The notes beneath the pieces were generated by a model that was not told the DNA's origin, searched no databases, and was given only the letters and a program-made list of their open reading frames with translations. DNA of 46,155 bases from a virus. Below are positions 9,197 through 18,014 of this stretch, one piece after another. The DNA lies in the IMG/VR virus record IMGVR_UViG_3300043449_001372, positions 1 through 46,155 of that record, one strand, 5' to 3'. Made by a program: the position numbers and the translations under genes. Within the stretch, counting starts at the first letter, position 1. Every line of letters starts with the position of its first letter.

Positions 9197-10876
9197 ATGA
9201 ATAATTATCAGGCTTGGTTAGAAACACCGGGTGTAGTAAGAATAGCCTTGGCACAAGTGCAAGGGCTTGTCGGCGGAACACTAACAACAAGGTACATTTC
9301 TACACATGGAGTTACTATAGACGGTATACAGTATTCACCAATAATTAAAGGCACAATCTCCATAGACGAATCATTATCGCTTAACTATACTTCTAGTATT
9401 AGTTATGGTGACATTGAACTAGCCAATAATAATGGCGAATACGATAGTTGGCTAGAAGATATATGGAGCAACAAACCAATACAAATATACGTAGGAGCAA
9501 TGCCAGCGCCTGGCACTACTTCCACAATAAGTGACTTTGAGTTAATTTTTAGTGGTCTAATAGATGACGTGGATTCTAAATCTCGCGGTTCACTGAACCT
9601 AAAAATACGCGATAAACTGGAAAAGCTAAATACCAGTGTAAGTGAGGCACTTCTTGGTAATTATAACCCACAAGGTTTAACCCCATATACTAATCAATAT
9701 CAAAATAGTTTAAAACCACTATGCTATGGAGAAGTACACAACATAACTCCACTGTTAACTGATCCAGCTCTATTAGAATATATGGTCAACTTGGAAGCGG
9801 TAGAGCAAATCATAGAAGTCCGAGATAATGGTGTTCCAGTAGCGTTTACCACTTCCGGCACTATAACAATACCTCCAGGTAGTTTTAGACTGTTAAAAAC
9901 TCCAATAGGTACTATAACTTGTTCTGTACAAGGTATGAAACGTACTGTAAATGTTACAAGGGATTATACTCAAGATTCCGTGTCTAACACTTATACAAAT
10001 ACTGCTAGAAATATTATTTTAAGTATCCTTAAACTGACTGGACAGACATTAGATTACTCTGAAATAGACCGAGTTAGTTTTGGTCCAGAAGAGGCTACGC
10101 TTGGTACTCAAGCCGTAGGTTTATATCTAACAGATAGAACAAACATATTAGCTATCTGCCAAGAGCTGGCTAAAAATTGCGGCTTAGTGTTATGTACTAC
10201 CAGATTAGGTGAGGTAAGATTAGTAGAGTTATCTATACCCACAGAAGCAACCATTGATTTTGCAAAGTACGTGGAAGCAAATCCTGATTTGTATTATTAC
10301 TGGAGTACGGATCTATCCTTACACGGCGTGTCGAAACGAGAATATGGCTATCTTCACTACTATCCCTTTGGTCTGTCAGAAGGCAGAACTATTACCAGAT
10401 TTGAGATCACAGAATCTGATCTGTTGCTAAATACTTTAGGTATATCGCAGCGACCCGAAGTTGTAGCAGGTGTTAAACTTGGTTATGCTAAAAACTGGAC
10501 GATTCAAAATAACCTAACTACTGCTATACCGCAACAACACAAAGATATGTATGCAACTGAGTGGTTGGAAAGCATACAAAAAGACGACACAGTAAAAACC
10601 AACTATTTAGTTAGTGTGGAACCTACACTAGAAAGTACTTATCTTATTGATAAAACTCAAGCAGATGCAGTTGCTCAAAAGAAACTTGATTTATTTAAAA
10701 CACGTAGAAAAGTACTAACAATGACTTGTACTGCTAAATTTTTATCCCTACAAGTAGGTGATGCTATTAAATTAACCGCATCAAGATTTGGTTTAAATTC
10801 AGGCTCTTTTGGCCGAGTAGTTTCCACAAAACCAAACTGGTTACGTGGAACAATTGAAATAGGAGTGTTAGTCTAA
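9197..10876 (+). CDS. Tail tip/hub-like minor tail protein
   Basis: A 559-residue protein directly after the tape measure, where siphovirus distal-tail or hub proteins sit. The N-terminal 130 residues are beta-rich and include ISYGDIELANNNGEYDSWLED, here read in two overlapping parts (ISYGDIELANNN and EYDSWLEDIW), resembling the first domain of phage tail-hub proteins. The middle (roughly 240-360) looks like a hub domain with a helix-strand pattern and the C-terminus ends in a compact beta region. GAGAGG precedes the ATG. The stop overlaps the next start as TAATG (10874-10878), so the two are translationally coupled. The exact hub assignment is inferred. Confidence 0.7.
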   Translation: MNNYQAWLETPGVVRIALAQVQGLVGGTLTTRYISTHGVTIDGIQYSPIIKGTISIDESLSLNYTSSISYGDIELANNNGEYDSWLEDIWSNKPIQIYVGAMPAPGTTSTISDFELIFSGLIDDVDSKSRGSLNLKIRDKLEKLNTSVSEALLGNYNPQGLTPYTNQYQNSLKPLCYGEVHNITPLLTDPALLEYMVNLEAVEQIIEVRDNGVPVAFTTSGTITIPPGSFRLLKTPIGTITCSVQGMKRTVNVTRDYTQDSVSNTYTNTARNIILSILKLTGQTLDYSEIDRVSFGPEEATLGTQAVGLYLTDRTNILAICQELAKNCGLVLCTTRLGEVRLVELSIPTEATIDFAKYVEANPDLYYYWSTDLSLHGVSKREYGYLHYYPFGLSEGRTITRFEITESDLLLNTLGISQRPEVVAGVKLGYAKNWTIQNNLTTAIPQQHKDMYATEWLESIQKDDTVKTNYLVSVEPTLESTYLIDKTQADAVAQKKLDLFKTRRKVLTMTCTAKFLSLQVGDAIKLTASRFGLNSGSFGRVVSTKPNWLRGTIEIGVLV

Positions 10877-13698
10877 TGGCAGACTTATTAAACGATAGAA
10901 ACGAACTACTATACACAGCTCCTAGTAGAGTAACTGGTGCAACGGTAGCTATAAGTTCGGGAGTTGCAACAACTCTGGTTGTTCCTAAAGGAGCAACTGT
11001 TACGACTCCAAGCAGTTTATCCTTACAAGCTAATACTGCTGGATATGTAACTCCAAGCTTTTCATGGAGCTATAGATTTAGTGATACTGGTGGCTGGACA
11101 AATATATCAGGCACAGCAAACACAATTACTTTTGCTTGTGATGCGGCTTTTTTAACAGCAGCAGGCACTAATACACTAGTGCAATTCAAGGTAGATGTGA
11201 TAGAAACAAGCGGTATTCTAGGTGTTAATGGTTCGTCTTATACACTTGCCCTACCTATTTTGCGTGAAGGTGAAAATGGAACTAGTGGTATTAACAATAT
11301 TGTGCTGTATTTATACCGTCGCACAACTGCAAACATTATTCCAGAAGTAATTACTACTGGTAATACTACTTATACATTTTCTTCCGGTCAGGCAGTTGGG
11401 CAGCCTAGTGGTTGGTCCCAAGCTGTACCAGGTTCAGCCAGTGGCTCTTATTTATGGCAAATACAAGTAGTAGCGGCAAGTGTTACTAACTCTTATGCTT
11501 TTGCTAACACACTATGGTCTACTCCAATCTTATTTGCACAAGACGGATCTGCGGGTGCAGATGGTTATAACTCTGCACAAGTCTATGCCTACCAACGCTC
11601 AGCAACTGCATTAACCAGTAATCCAGGCACTGTTGACTATAGTTTTACCACCGGTACAATTACAACAGCTACGCTAGCTAATAGTTGGTCAAAAACTATA
11701 CCTGCTGGAACAGATCCCCTATATGTAACACTAGCTACCGCGTATTCAAAAACGTCCGGCGATACTATTCAGGCCAGCGAGTGGGCAGCCCCAGTACTGC
11801 TTGTGCAAAACGGTGCGGATGGTACAAACGGTATTAATACTGCCACTGTATTTTTATATGCAAGAAATAGTAACTCTAGTACCGCACCTACTTTAGATAC
11901 CGCAGGCTCTATTACTTATGCTTTTGCTACTGGTGTAATAACTGGCATTATACCTACCGGTTGGTATACTACCTTACCAGCAGAAGCTAGTGGTAGTGTA
12001 ATATGGGTAGTACAAGCTACTGCAGCAGCTAATACTACTACAGATACTATAGCTAATACTGAGTGGGCCGCTCCAGTAATACTTGCACAAAAAGGTATTG
12101 ATGGTACCGCAGGTATTCGTGGAAGTCGTCAACTATATTCCACCACTCCTGGATATAGTGCTGCATACACCTATAAAGGTAATACTGCAGGAGCAGCCAG
12201 CTATGCTGTTAAAGCCACTGATTTAATAGCAGCAGCCGTAGCAGGTTCTATACCTACTACACCGATTCAAGGGGATACAGTAACGTTTAGTGGAACAAGT
12301 TACGTCTATACAATTACTTTTAATGGTACAACCTGGGTGACCCCAGGAACAGTTATTGATGGTAGTTTATTAGTAACAGGTTCAGTTACTGCTGCAAAAA
12401 TTAATTCCAATGGTTTAAGTATTAAAGATGGTGCGGGGGCCACTATACTCGATGCGGGCAATAGTACAGTAAATTCTACCTTAAGTATTAGTCCTGTAAC
12501 GGGTGCAGGGTTTCGTGCTGGAGACTTGACTTGGAATTCTACAGGTGAACGTACTGGAGGCAAAGGTGTGGCAATAACCCCTGGTGGGTTACTTGGCCAT
12601 AATGGTACTAAAACCACGTTTGCTATAGATGCCAATACTGGGGACGTTGAATTTTCTGGTAATATTGATGCAGCCTCAATAACAACTGGTAAAATTACGG
12701 CGAGTCAAATTGATAGTCGTGGGCTCGATATACGTGATAGTAGTAACAATGTTATTTTAGCTGCCGGAACTCCCTTAGCTACTTCCTACTTAACTAATGC
12801 AAGTTTTGCTCCGTATTATCACTACGATTTTAATGATAATACTGAAGGATTTACTTTAAGTGGTGTAAATCATTATATAAGTAATAGTATTCTTGGTATT
12901 ACAGCAACTACTGGCGACCCTATTATAGAAACTCCTAATATAAATATGAGAGGCGATGTTTACCATATTATTCGTATTAAAATTAGACGTTGGGGCACAG
13001 GTTTAGGTAGCTGGGATGGAGGTATTTTTTATAGTACTACTACTCATGGGTATAGTGAAAGCTATAAGGGACAAGTGCCTTATATAGAATCAGGGGATAC
13101 TAGCTGGCACATACTTGATATTGATATGCACAACCAAGGGCTTGGTGCCCCAGATTGGTTTAATAGTACGATTACTAAAGTACGGTTTGATTTTGGCGGT
13201 GCTGTAGGAGATGTGTTTCAGATTGATTGGATTGCTTTTGGTAGATATACTACTGCAAGTAAAATAGATTCTAATAATATTAGTACTTATATTGCAGACT
13301 TGGCTGTTAACACACTACAAATTGCAGGAACGGCTGTAACATTACCTGTGGGGGCAACTGCTGCTGGTAGCGGGGCAAATGCTTCAATATCGCTTGATGC
13401 CGGCACAAAAGTTTTTATATCTGGGTATGCTGGAGGAACATCCACCCCTGAAGGTGTGCTTGCCGGAACAACCAGAACAACATCTATTATTGTCTCAGGA
13501 GCGGCATCAGGAACTTTAGCATCCATTGTTATGGGTTATGTAGGTATGTTTGATGGTACGAGTTCTATTAATTACCCAGCTGCATGCCCAATTATGGCTA
13601 TTTATACAGCTCCAGTAACTGGGACGTATACTTTTACAGTTACATATTCTAGAGGCGCCGGACCAACTGGCGTTCAAGTAATAGGATTAAAAAGATGA
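10876..13698 (+). CDS. Modular tail fibre / central tip protein with collagen-like linkers
   Basis: A 940-residue adhesin. An N-terminal beta domain (1-130) is followed by three related repeats of about 95 residues (roughly 135-225, 230-315, 320-405). Each is introduced by a short Gly-X-Y run such as EGENGTSG, DGSAGADG or NGADGTNG and ends in a sequence like WAAPVLLVQ. A further beta region and the segment SVTAAKINSNGLSIKDGAGA (about 500-520) recur in phage tip proteins as an attachment and coiled region, repeated near residue 605 as GKITASQIDSRGLDIRD. A C-terminal globular beta domain (about 640-940) may bind the receptor. AGGAG lies before the overlapping start. Confidence 0.75.
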   Translation: MADLLNDRNELLYTAPSRVTGATVAISSGVATTLVVPKGATVTTPSSLSLQANTAGYVTPSFSWSYRFSDTGGWTNISGTANTITFACDAAFLTAAGTNTLVQFKVDVIETSGILGVNGSSYTLALPILREGENGTSGINNIVLYLYRRTTANIIPEVITTGNTTYTFSSGQAVGQPSGWSQAVPGSASGSYLWQIQVVAASVTNSYAFANTLWSTPILFAQDGSAGADGYNSAQVYAYQRSATALTSNPGTVDYSFTTGTITTATLANSWSKTIPAGTDPLYVTLATAYSKTSGDTIQASEWAAPVLLVQNGADGTNGINTATVFLYARNSNSSTAPTLDTAGSITYAFATGVITGIIPTGWYTTLPAEASGSVIWVVQATAAANTTTDTIANTEWAAPVILAQKGIDGTAGIRGSRQLYSTTPGYSAAYTYKGNTAGAASYAVKATDLIAAAVAGSIPTTPIQGDTVTFSGTSYVYTITFNGTTWVTPGTVIDGSLLVTGSVTAAKINSNGLSIKDGAGATILDAGNSTVNSTLSISPVTGAGFRAGDLTWNSTGERTGGKGVAITPGGLLGHNGTKTTFAIDANTGDVEFSGNIDAASITTGKITASQIDSRGLDIRDSSNNVILAAGTPLATSYLTNASFAPYYHYDFNDNTEGFTLSGVNHYISNSILGITATTGDPIIETPNINMRGDVYHIIRIKIRRWGTGLGSWDGGIFYSTTTHGYSESYKGQVPYIESGDTSWHILDIDMHNQGLGAPDWFNSTITKVRFDFGGAVGDVFQIDWIAFGRYTTASKIDSNNISTYIADLAVNTLQIAGTAVTLPVGATAAGSGANASISLDAGTKVFISGYAGGTSTPEGVLAGTTRTTSIIVSGAASGTLASIVMGYVGMFDGTSSINYPAACPIMAIYTAPVTGTYTFTVTYSRGAGPTGVQVIGLKR

Positions 13699-14135
13699 AC
13701 TTTGTTGTTTACGAATTAAAAACAGGAAAAATTTTTCAATCAGGTTCCTGTGATGATAGTCAGTTTGATATTCAAAGGGTTCCTGATGGGTACGCAATAT
13801 TGCCGATTGAAGCTGACCCGTTTAATCAATATATTGAAAATAACCAAGCAATCTCAATGTCTGAAAAGCCAGCTGACTGGTACATTTTTGATTACAGTTT
13901 AAAAAAATGGGCTGATCCAATTTCTCCGGAACAAAAATATAAAACTCAAGCTGAAAAAATAGTTAATAGTAGGAACTTTTTACTTGAAAAATCTGACTGG
14001 ACTCAAATACCTAATAACGCTTTAACTATTGGGCAGCAACAAGCATGGGCAGATTATCGTCAACAACTTCGAGATATTACCTCTCAAGCTGGCTACCCTT
14101 TTGAAGTAGTTTGGCCGGTATCTCCACAAGGATAA
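13695..14135 (+). CDS. Tail-assembly-chaperone-like protein (Phage_tail_APC type), copy 1
   Basis: A 146-residue protein whose C-terminal 65 residues carry the pattern SRNFLLEKSDWTQ...AWADYRQQLRDIT...WPVSP. This is the hallmark of the small phage tail-assembly chaperone-like family often found behind fibre genes. The N-terminal half is unrelated to the second copy at 24030-24458. Its start overlaps the fibre stop as ATGA, so it is coupled to that fibre and may help it fold or attach. The family name is from recognised motif. The fibre-partner role is inference. Confidence 0.75.
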   Translation: MNFVVYELKTGKIFQSGSCDDSQFDIQRVPDGYAILPIEADPFNQYIENNQAISMSEKPADWYIFDYSLKKWADPISPEQKYKTQAEKIVNSRNFLLEKSDWTQIPNNALTIGQQQAWADYRQQLRDITSQAGYPFEVVWPVSPQG

Positions 14136-14138
14136 TAT

Positions 14139-14858
14139 ATGGCACAAAACAACTTAAGAATAGTTAGCAATAATTTGGTAACGCAAGTAAACGCTTCAAC
14201 TACAGCAAAAAGTCTTAATGACTATAAATCGCAGTATGATACAGGCACCTCATTTACCATTACAACCGGGCCCTTAACAGGGCCAATCGCTATAGTTGCA
14301 ATGCTAGCAGAAACTACTGGCGCAGTAACCATGACCGTGACCGGTCAAACCGCTGTAACTGAGGCCACTACCAGTAACTATACTGGTCAAACGGTTGGTT
14401 TTGGTGGTGGCAAGTATATTGCAAAATACTTTACCCCCGCCGCAGGAACTACCGGCTTTACCGTAACGTTTTCTACCAACGTAAAAGTTTCCAGGTTTAT
14501 AGTTGGAAACTACTGGTCTCCAAAATACAACACTGGTTTTGGTGTTCAAACAGGTTGGGAAGATGCAACAACAGTTGAGCGACTACAGAGTGGAGATCAG
14601 TACGTTACAGTTTCTCCAAGAAATCGAACTCTACAGTTTGACTTGCAGTACATGGATGAATCAGACAAGTTTACACTGTTTGATATAACCAGATCTCTGG
14701 GTAAAACTCGACCAATATTTGTATCAGTATTTCCAGAGGACAGCGATCAACAAAAAGAACAAATGTATTCAATATATGGCAGACTTGCTAGCCCACCAAA
14801 TATTGCACACACTATGTTTACAATGTACTCTAGCTCACTTCAATTAGAGGAAATTTAA
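14139..14858 (+). CDS. Putative minor tail/virion structural protein
   Basis: A 239-residue protein with no signal peptide or membrane segment. The N-terminal 120 residues are Thr/Gly-rich beta-type sequence. The C-terminal half (about 120-239) has mixed composition with aromatic residues, e.g. RFIVGNYWSPKYNTGFGVQ. AAGGAT precedes the ATG, three bases after the preceding stop. It is the last gene before a strong terminator, closing the unit that begins at the tape measure promoter. I do not recognise its family. Position among tail genes suggests a virion component. Confidence 0.65.
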   Translation: MAQNNLRIVSNNLVTQVNASTTAKSLNDYKSQYDTGTSFTITTGPLTGPIAIVAMLAETTGAVTMTVTGQTAVTEATTSNYTGQTVGFGGGKYIAKYFTPAAGTTGFTVTFSTNVKVSRFIVGNYWSPKYNTGFGVQTGWEDATTVERLQSGDQYVTVSPRNRTLQFDLQYMDESDKFTLFDITRSLGKTRPIFVSVFPEDSDQQKEQMYSIYGRLASPPNIAHTMFTMYSSSLQLEEI

Positions 14859-14860
14859 TA

Positions 14861-14893
14861 AAATACCTACCCCAAAAGGGTAGGTATTTTTTT
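14861..14893 (+). terminator. Strong intrinsic terminator
   Basis: AAATACCTACCC (14861-14872) pairs over 12 bp with GGGTAGGTATTT (14878-14889), loop CAAAA, followed by a run of T to 14893. It ends the tape measure/tip unit immediately before a new promoter. Confidence 0.9.
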
Positions 14894-14896
14894 GTG

Positions 14897-14925
14897 TTGT
14901 CAACAGTATGCTCTTATGATATAAT
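14897..14925 (+). promoter_or_regulatory. Sigma-70-type promoter for the fibre region
   Basis: TTGTCA (14897-14902), a 17-bp spacer ending TGA, then TATAAT (14920-14925). The start would be near 14932. It lies four bases after the preceding T-tract, the same terminator-then-promoter arrangement as at 2317-2399. Confidence 0.8.
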
Positions 14926-14931
14926 AGTACA

Positions 14932-15052
14932 AATTATTTATGGGTATTCGGTTTTTCTTGGCTACCGACCCTAAACCGTTAAAATCACGGAATTTCCCAA
15001 AACCATTGAATACAGCACTAATATCCTGCTAGTACGTGAGGAGACTTATTAA
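14932..15052 (+). promoter_or_regulatory. Structured 5' leader (about 120 bases)
   Basis: This untranslated leader has competing pairings. GGGT/CGGT (14942-14945, 14949-14952) can pair with ACCG/ACCC (14964-14971). Alternatively CGGTTT (14949-14954) can pair with AAACCG (14973-14978). A third stem joins CCGT (14976-14979) to ACGG (14987-14990). The second excludes the other two. I match it to no known riboswitch class. It could be a translational control element or incidental folding. Confidence 0.35.
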
Positions 15053-15406
15053 ATGTTAGAAACAAACCCAGAGAGTGTGATTCAAGTCCTCGGTAGTATA
15101 GCTTTGGCAGTTATTGTGGTTTTTGTAAGTGCACAGAAACTTCTTAAAGATTGGCGAAGCGGTAGTGCAGAAGGCTCCGTTATTACTTTAATGCATACTG
15201 AATTGGAGCGTATGGCTGAGCAGAATACTCAGCTAAGTACAGAACTAGGTCGCTTGCATGGTGAAGTAATTGCACTTAATCAACAACTACAAAAATTAAC
15301 CGTTGAAAATCAACGACTGCAGTTAGAGGTTGTGGCCCTAACCCGCGAAGTAACCAGACTGCAATCCGTGCTACATAAAGGAGAACTAAATGGCAGCACC
15401 AATTAA
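15053..15406 (+). CDS. Membrane-anchored coiled-coil protein
   Basis: A 117-residue protein with one hydrophobic segment at about residues 9-27 (VIQVLGSIALAVIVVFVSA). A basic stretch follows, then a nearly continuous coiled coil at about 45-110 with Leu at heptad positions. GAGGAG precedes the ATG. It is the first gene after the structured leader and overlaps the next gene by 17 bases. Function is unknown. A single membrane anchor plus coiled coil could suit a holin-associated, tail-to-membrane or fibre-chaperone role, but nothing in the sequence decides. Confidence 0.6.
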   Translation: MLETNPESVIQVLGSIALAVIVVFVSAQKLLKDWRSGSAEGSVITLMHTELERMAEQNTQLSTELGRLHGEVIALNQQLQKLTVENQRLQLEVVALTREVTRLQSVLHKGELNGSTN

Positions 15407-15974
15407 ATTAAATTTAAAAATATATCAGGGCAGCACATTTCGTCAAGTATTGCGTTGGGAATCGGCTACAAAAGTATACGTTCCAATTACAAATATATCA
15501 AAGAGCGCTCCTGTGGTAATAACTGCACCCAACCATCAAATCCCTCTAGGCTGGCGTGCTCGTGTAACTAATGCTGGTGGCATGAAAGAAATCAATTCCA
15601 CAGACTATAGTACGGTAACTGCCACTACAACAGATACTGTTACATTCAATCAAGTTAACTCGCTAGGGTTTACTGCTTATACAACTGGTGGTGTATTAGA
15701 ATACAATACACCTGTTGATTTAAGCGGTTATACTGCACGTATGCAGATTCGTGAAAAATTAACTTCAGATACTGTTATTCACACATTAACTACAGAAAAT
15801 GGTGGAATTGTTTTTGACAACACACTAAAAACTATTACATTGCTTATACCAGATGAAACGACCACAGAGTTTAACTTTGTGTCAGGAGTATATAGTTTAG
15901 AACTAATGGTAGCTAACGAAGTTATTTCTTTTGCTGGCGGCAATGTAGCACTACAACGTGAGGTAACCAGATAA
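15390..15974 (+). CDS. Putative tail/baseplate structural protein
   Basis: A 194-residue beta-rich protein beginning MAAPIKLNLKIYQGSTFRQV. Its opening, with a basic strand followed by QGSTFRQVLRW, recalls N-terminal attachment domains of phage baseplate and fibre adaptor proteins. It contains an Ig-like middle section (YTARMQIREKLTSDTVIHTL). GGAG lies about 7 bases before the ATG, which is inside the preceding gene. Its stop overlaps the next start as TAATG. It is probably an adaptor for the following fibre genes, by position and sequence character only. Confidence 0.6.
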   Translation: MAAPIKLNLKIYQGSTFRQVLRWESATKVYVPITNISKSAPVVITAPNHQIPLGWRARVTNAGGMKEINSTDYSTVTATTTDTVTFNQVNSLGFTAYTTGGVLEYNTPVDLSGYTARMQIREKLTSDTVIHTLTTENGGIVFDNTLKTITLLIPDETTTEFNFVSGVYSLELMVANEVISFAGGNVALQREVTR

Positions 15975-16273
15975 TGGAGCAAGTAAACCTAACTACAGAA
16001 CAGGTAGTACTTGCTGAGCGAGATACTGTAGAGCAAGTAACTATAAGCGAAACAGAAACTGTGGTGGTTGAATCCGATAGTGCAGTAACTATTGTAACAG
16101 GCATGATAGGCCCAAAAGGTGCCGATGGTATTGTACTAGGAATTTCTTCGATTCCTGATGTAGACGCATCTAATCTACAAGAAGGTTCGATGCTTGTGTA
16201 TTCTACTAGTGCCAGCAAGTGGCAAGCCACTACCACACTAAGCAACCAGACGCTTGAAGCTGGTCAATTTTAA
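15974..16273 (+). CDS. Small acidic virion-type protein with Gly-X-Y motif
   Basis: A 99-residue acidic protein with Val/Thr/Glu-rich repeats in the first 45 residues (TTEQVVLAERDTVEQVTISE). A short collagen-like GPKGADG follows at about 47-53, then a C-terminal tail with SKWQATTTL, a form common in trimeric fibre stalk ends. It is coupled to the upstream gene by a TAATG overlap and lies 11 bases before the large fibre gene. Likely a fibre-associated linker or adaptor. No family recognised. Confidence 0.55.
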   Translation: MEQVNLTTEQVVLAERDTVEQVTISETETVVVESDSAVTIVTGMIGPKGADGIVLGISSIPDVDASNLQEGSMLVYSTSASKWQATTTLSNQTLEAGQF

Positions 16274-16284
16274 AAGGATATAAT

Positions 16285-17961
16285 ATGTCATCAGTAATTG
16301 TACAGGGAGGGACATCTTCTCCTCCAACACCAACATCAAAAATTAAAATTAAAAGATCAGAAGTAAGTGGTAACCCAGCAGTCTTGGGTGCAGGTGAGTT
16401 AGCCTATAGTGGACTAGCTGATAACGGGTCAAACGGCGGTGACCGCTTATATATCGGTATGGGTACAGAAACTGCTGGAAATGCAGTTAACCACGTAGTT
16501 ATTGGTGGTAAGTACTTTACAGATCAAATTACAGCAGCTACGTCTGCTGGATTACCCGGTAGACTGGTAAGGCTAGATGCTAGCGGTAGTTTTACAGCAA
16601 CTACCGTTACAGCCTCTTTAGCAGGTAATGCGTATACCGCATCAAGTTGGGTTACTGCACGTAGCATCTCACTAACAGGTGACGCAACTGCAACTTTTGC
16701 AAGCGTAGATGGTAGTGCAAACGTAACTACTGCTATTACATTAGCAAATAGTGGAGTATCCGCTGGTACATATGGTGGGTCCGGCAATATACCAGTAATT
16801 AATGTAGATAGTAAGGGGCGTATAACCAGCGCATATAATATAGGCGTTAGTACAGTTCTTGGAATAAATGCCGACACAGGTACCGGAGGCTTAACCTTAG
16901 GTACCTCTAATTTAGTATTTGCTGGTGGTACTGGAGTAAGTACTTCTTTTAATAATAGCAGTAGTACACTTACTTTTGCAATTGGTCAAGCAGTCAGCCC
17001 TACTAGTGATGTTACTTTTAACAACGTAACAGTTAATGGATCACTAGCTTCCGATGACATTACAGCTGCTAACATCAGCGTAGCAGGTAACGCTACTATT
17101 ACTGGCAACTTAACTGTTCAAGGTACAACAACCACTATTAATTCCACAAACTTAGCAGTTGCTGATGTTAATATTACCCTAGCCAAAGACGCTACAACAG
17201 CTGCTGCTGCCAATGGCGCTGGTTTAACAGTTACTGGACCTGCTACAGCTGCTAAACTAACATATTTAAGTGCAGATGATAGCTGGAACTTTAACAAAAA
17301 CTTAAAGGTTGCCAATGTTTACGGTGCATTAGTAGGCAATGCAGATACGGCTACAAAGTGGGCAACAGCACGTAGTATTAGCATCACAGGTGATGCAACC
17401 TGGACTACAAGCATTGACGGCAGCGGTAACGCAACAGGTGCAATTACTCTTGCTGCAAGTGGTGTAACAGCCGGTACTTATACTTCGGTAACAGTAGATG
17501 CAAAAGGTCGTGTAACAGCAGGTACTTCTGCTACATATCTATCTGCAAGCGATATTGGTTCAAGTGTACAAGCCTATGATGCAGACTTGGGTGCAATTGC
17601 TGCACTAGCTGGAACAAGTGGTTTATTAAAGAAAACAGCAGATAATACCTGGGCACTAGATACTAGTACGTACCTAACGGCTAACCAGTCTATTACAGTA
17701 AGCGGCGACGTGACTGGTAGTGGAACAACAAGTATTGCACTAACATTAGCTACTGTTAATAGTAATGTAGGAACTTACGGTAGCGGTACTAGTGTGCCAA
17801 CACTAACAGTTAATGCCAAAGGTTTGGTAACTGCTGTTAGTACAACAGCTATTCCAACAGCTACAAGCTCAGTACTTGGTTTAGCCAGTTTTGATTCAAC
17901 AAACTTTACAGTTACCTCAGGTGCAGTAACTATTGCATCTATTGACGGCGGAACGTACTAA
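16285..17961 (+). CDS. Tail fibre protein, Mtd-like N-terminus and beta repeats
   Basis: A 558-residue fibre. The N-terminal 60 residues (SKIKIKRSEVSGNPAVLGAG then ELAYSGL and DRLYIGMG) look like the attachment domain of Mtd-type phage receptor proteins. A version is also at the start of the next fibre gene. The rest consists of Thr/Ser/Ala/Gly-rich repeats (ARSISLTGDATATF and ARSISITGDATWTT, VNVDSKGRI/VTVDAKGRV/LTVNAKGLV) typical of trimeric fibre shafts. No intramolecular chaperone domain is visible at the C-terminus. AAAGGA precedes the ATG. It ends before a hairpin terminator. Confidence 0.75.
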   Translation: MSSVIVQGGTSSPPTPTSKIKIKRSEVSGNPAVLGAGELAYSGLADNGSNGGDRLYIGMGTETAGNAVNHVVIGGKYFTDQITAATSAGLPGRLVRLDASGSFTATTVTASLAGNAYTASSWVTARSISLTGDATATFASVDGSANVTTAITLANSGVSAGTYGGSGNIPVINVDSKGRITSAYNIGVSTVLGINADTGTGGLTLGTSNLVFAGGTGVSTSFNNSSSTLTFAIGQAVSPTSDVTFNNVTVNGSLASDDITAANISVAGNATITGNLTVQGTTTTINSTNLAVADVNITLAKDATTAAAANGAGLTVTGPATAAKLTYLSADDSWNFNKNLKVANVYGALVGNADTATKWATARSISITGDATWTTSIDGSGNATGAITLAASGVTAGTYTSVTVDAKGRVTAGTSATYLSASDIGSSVQAYDADLGAIAALAGTSGLLKKTADNTWALDTSTYLTANQSITVSGDVTGSGTTSIALTLATVNSNVGTYGSGTSVPTLTVNAKGLVTAVSTTAIPTATSSVLGLASFDSTNFTVTSGAVTIASIDGGTY

Positions 17962-17970
17962 ACAAAAACA

Positions 17971-18004
17971 CCAAGGCTTTTTAGCCTTGGTTAATTCCTT
18001 TTTA
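17971..18004 (+). terminator. Hairpin terminator between fibre genes
   Basis: CCAAGGCT (17971-17978) pairs with AGCCTTGG (17983-17990) around TTTT, followed by TTAATTCCTTTTT. The U-tract is interrupted, so it may be leaky. No promoter is visible after it, so downstream fibre genes would depend on read-through. Confidence 0.6.
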
Positions 18005-18014
18005 GGGGTCAACA

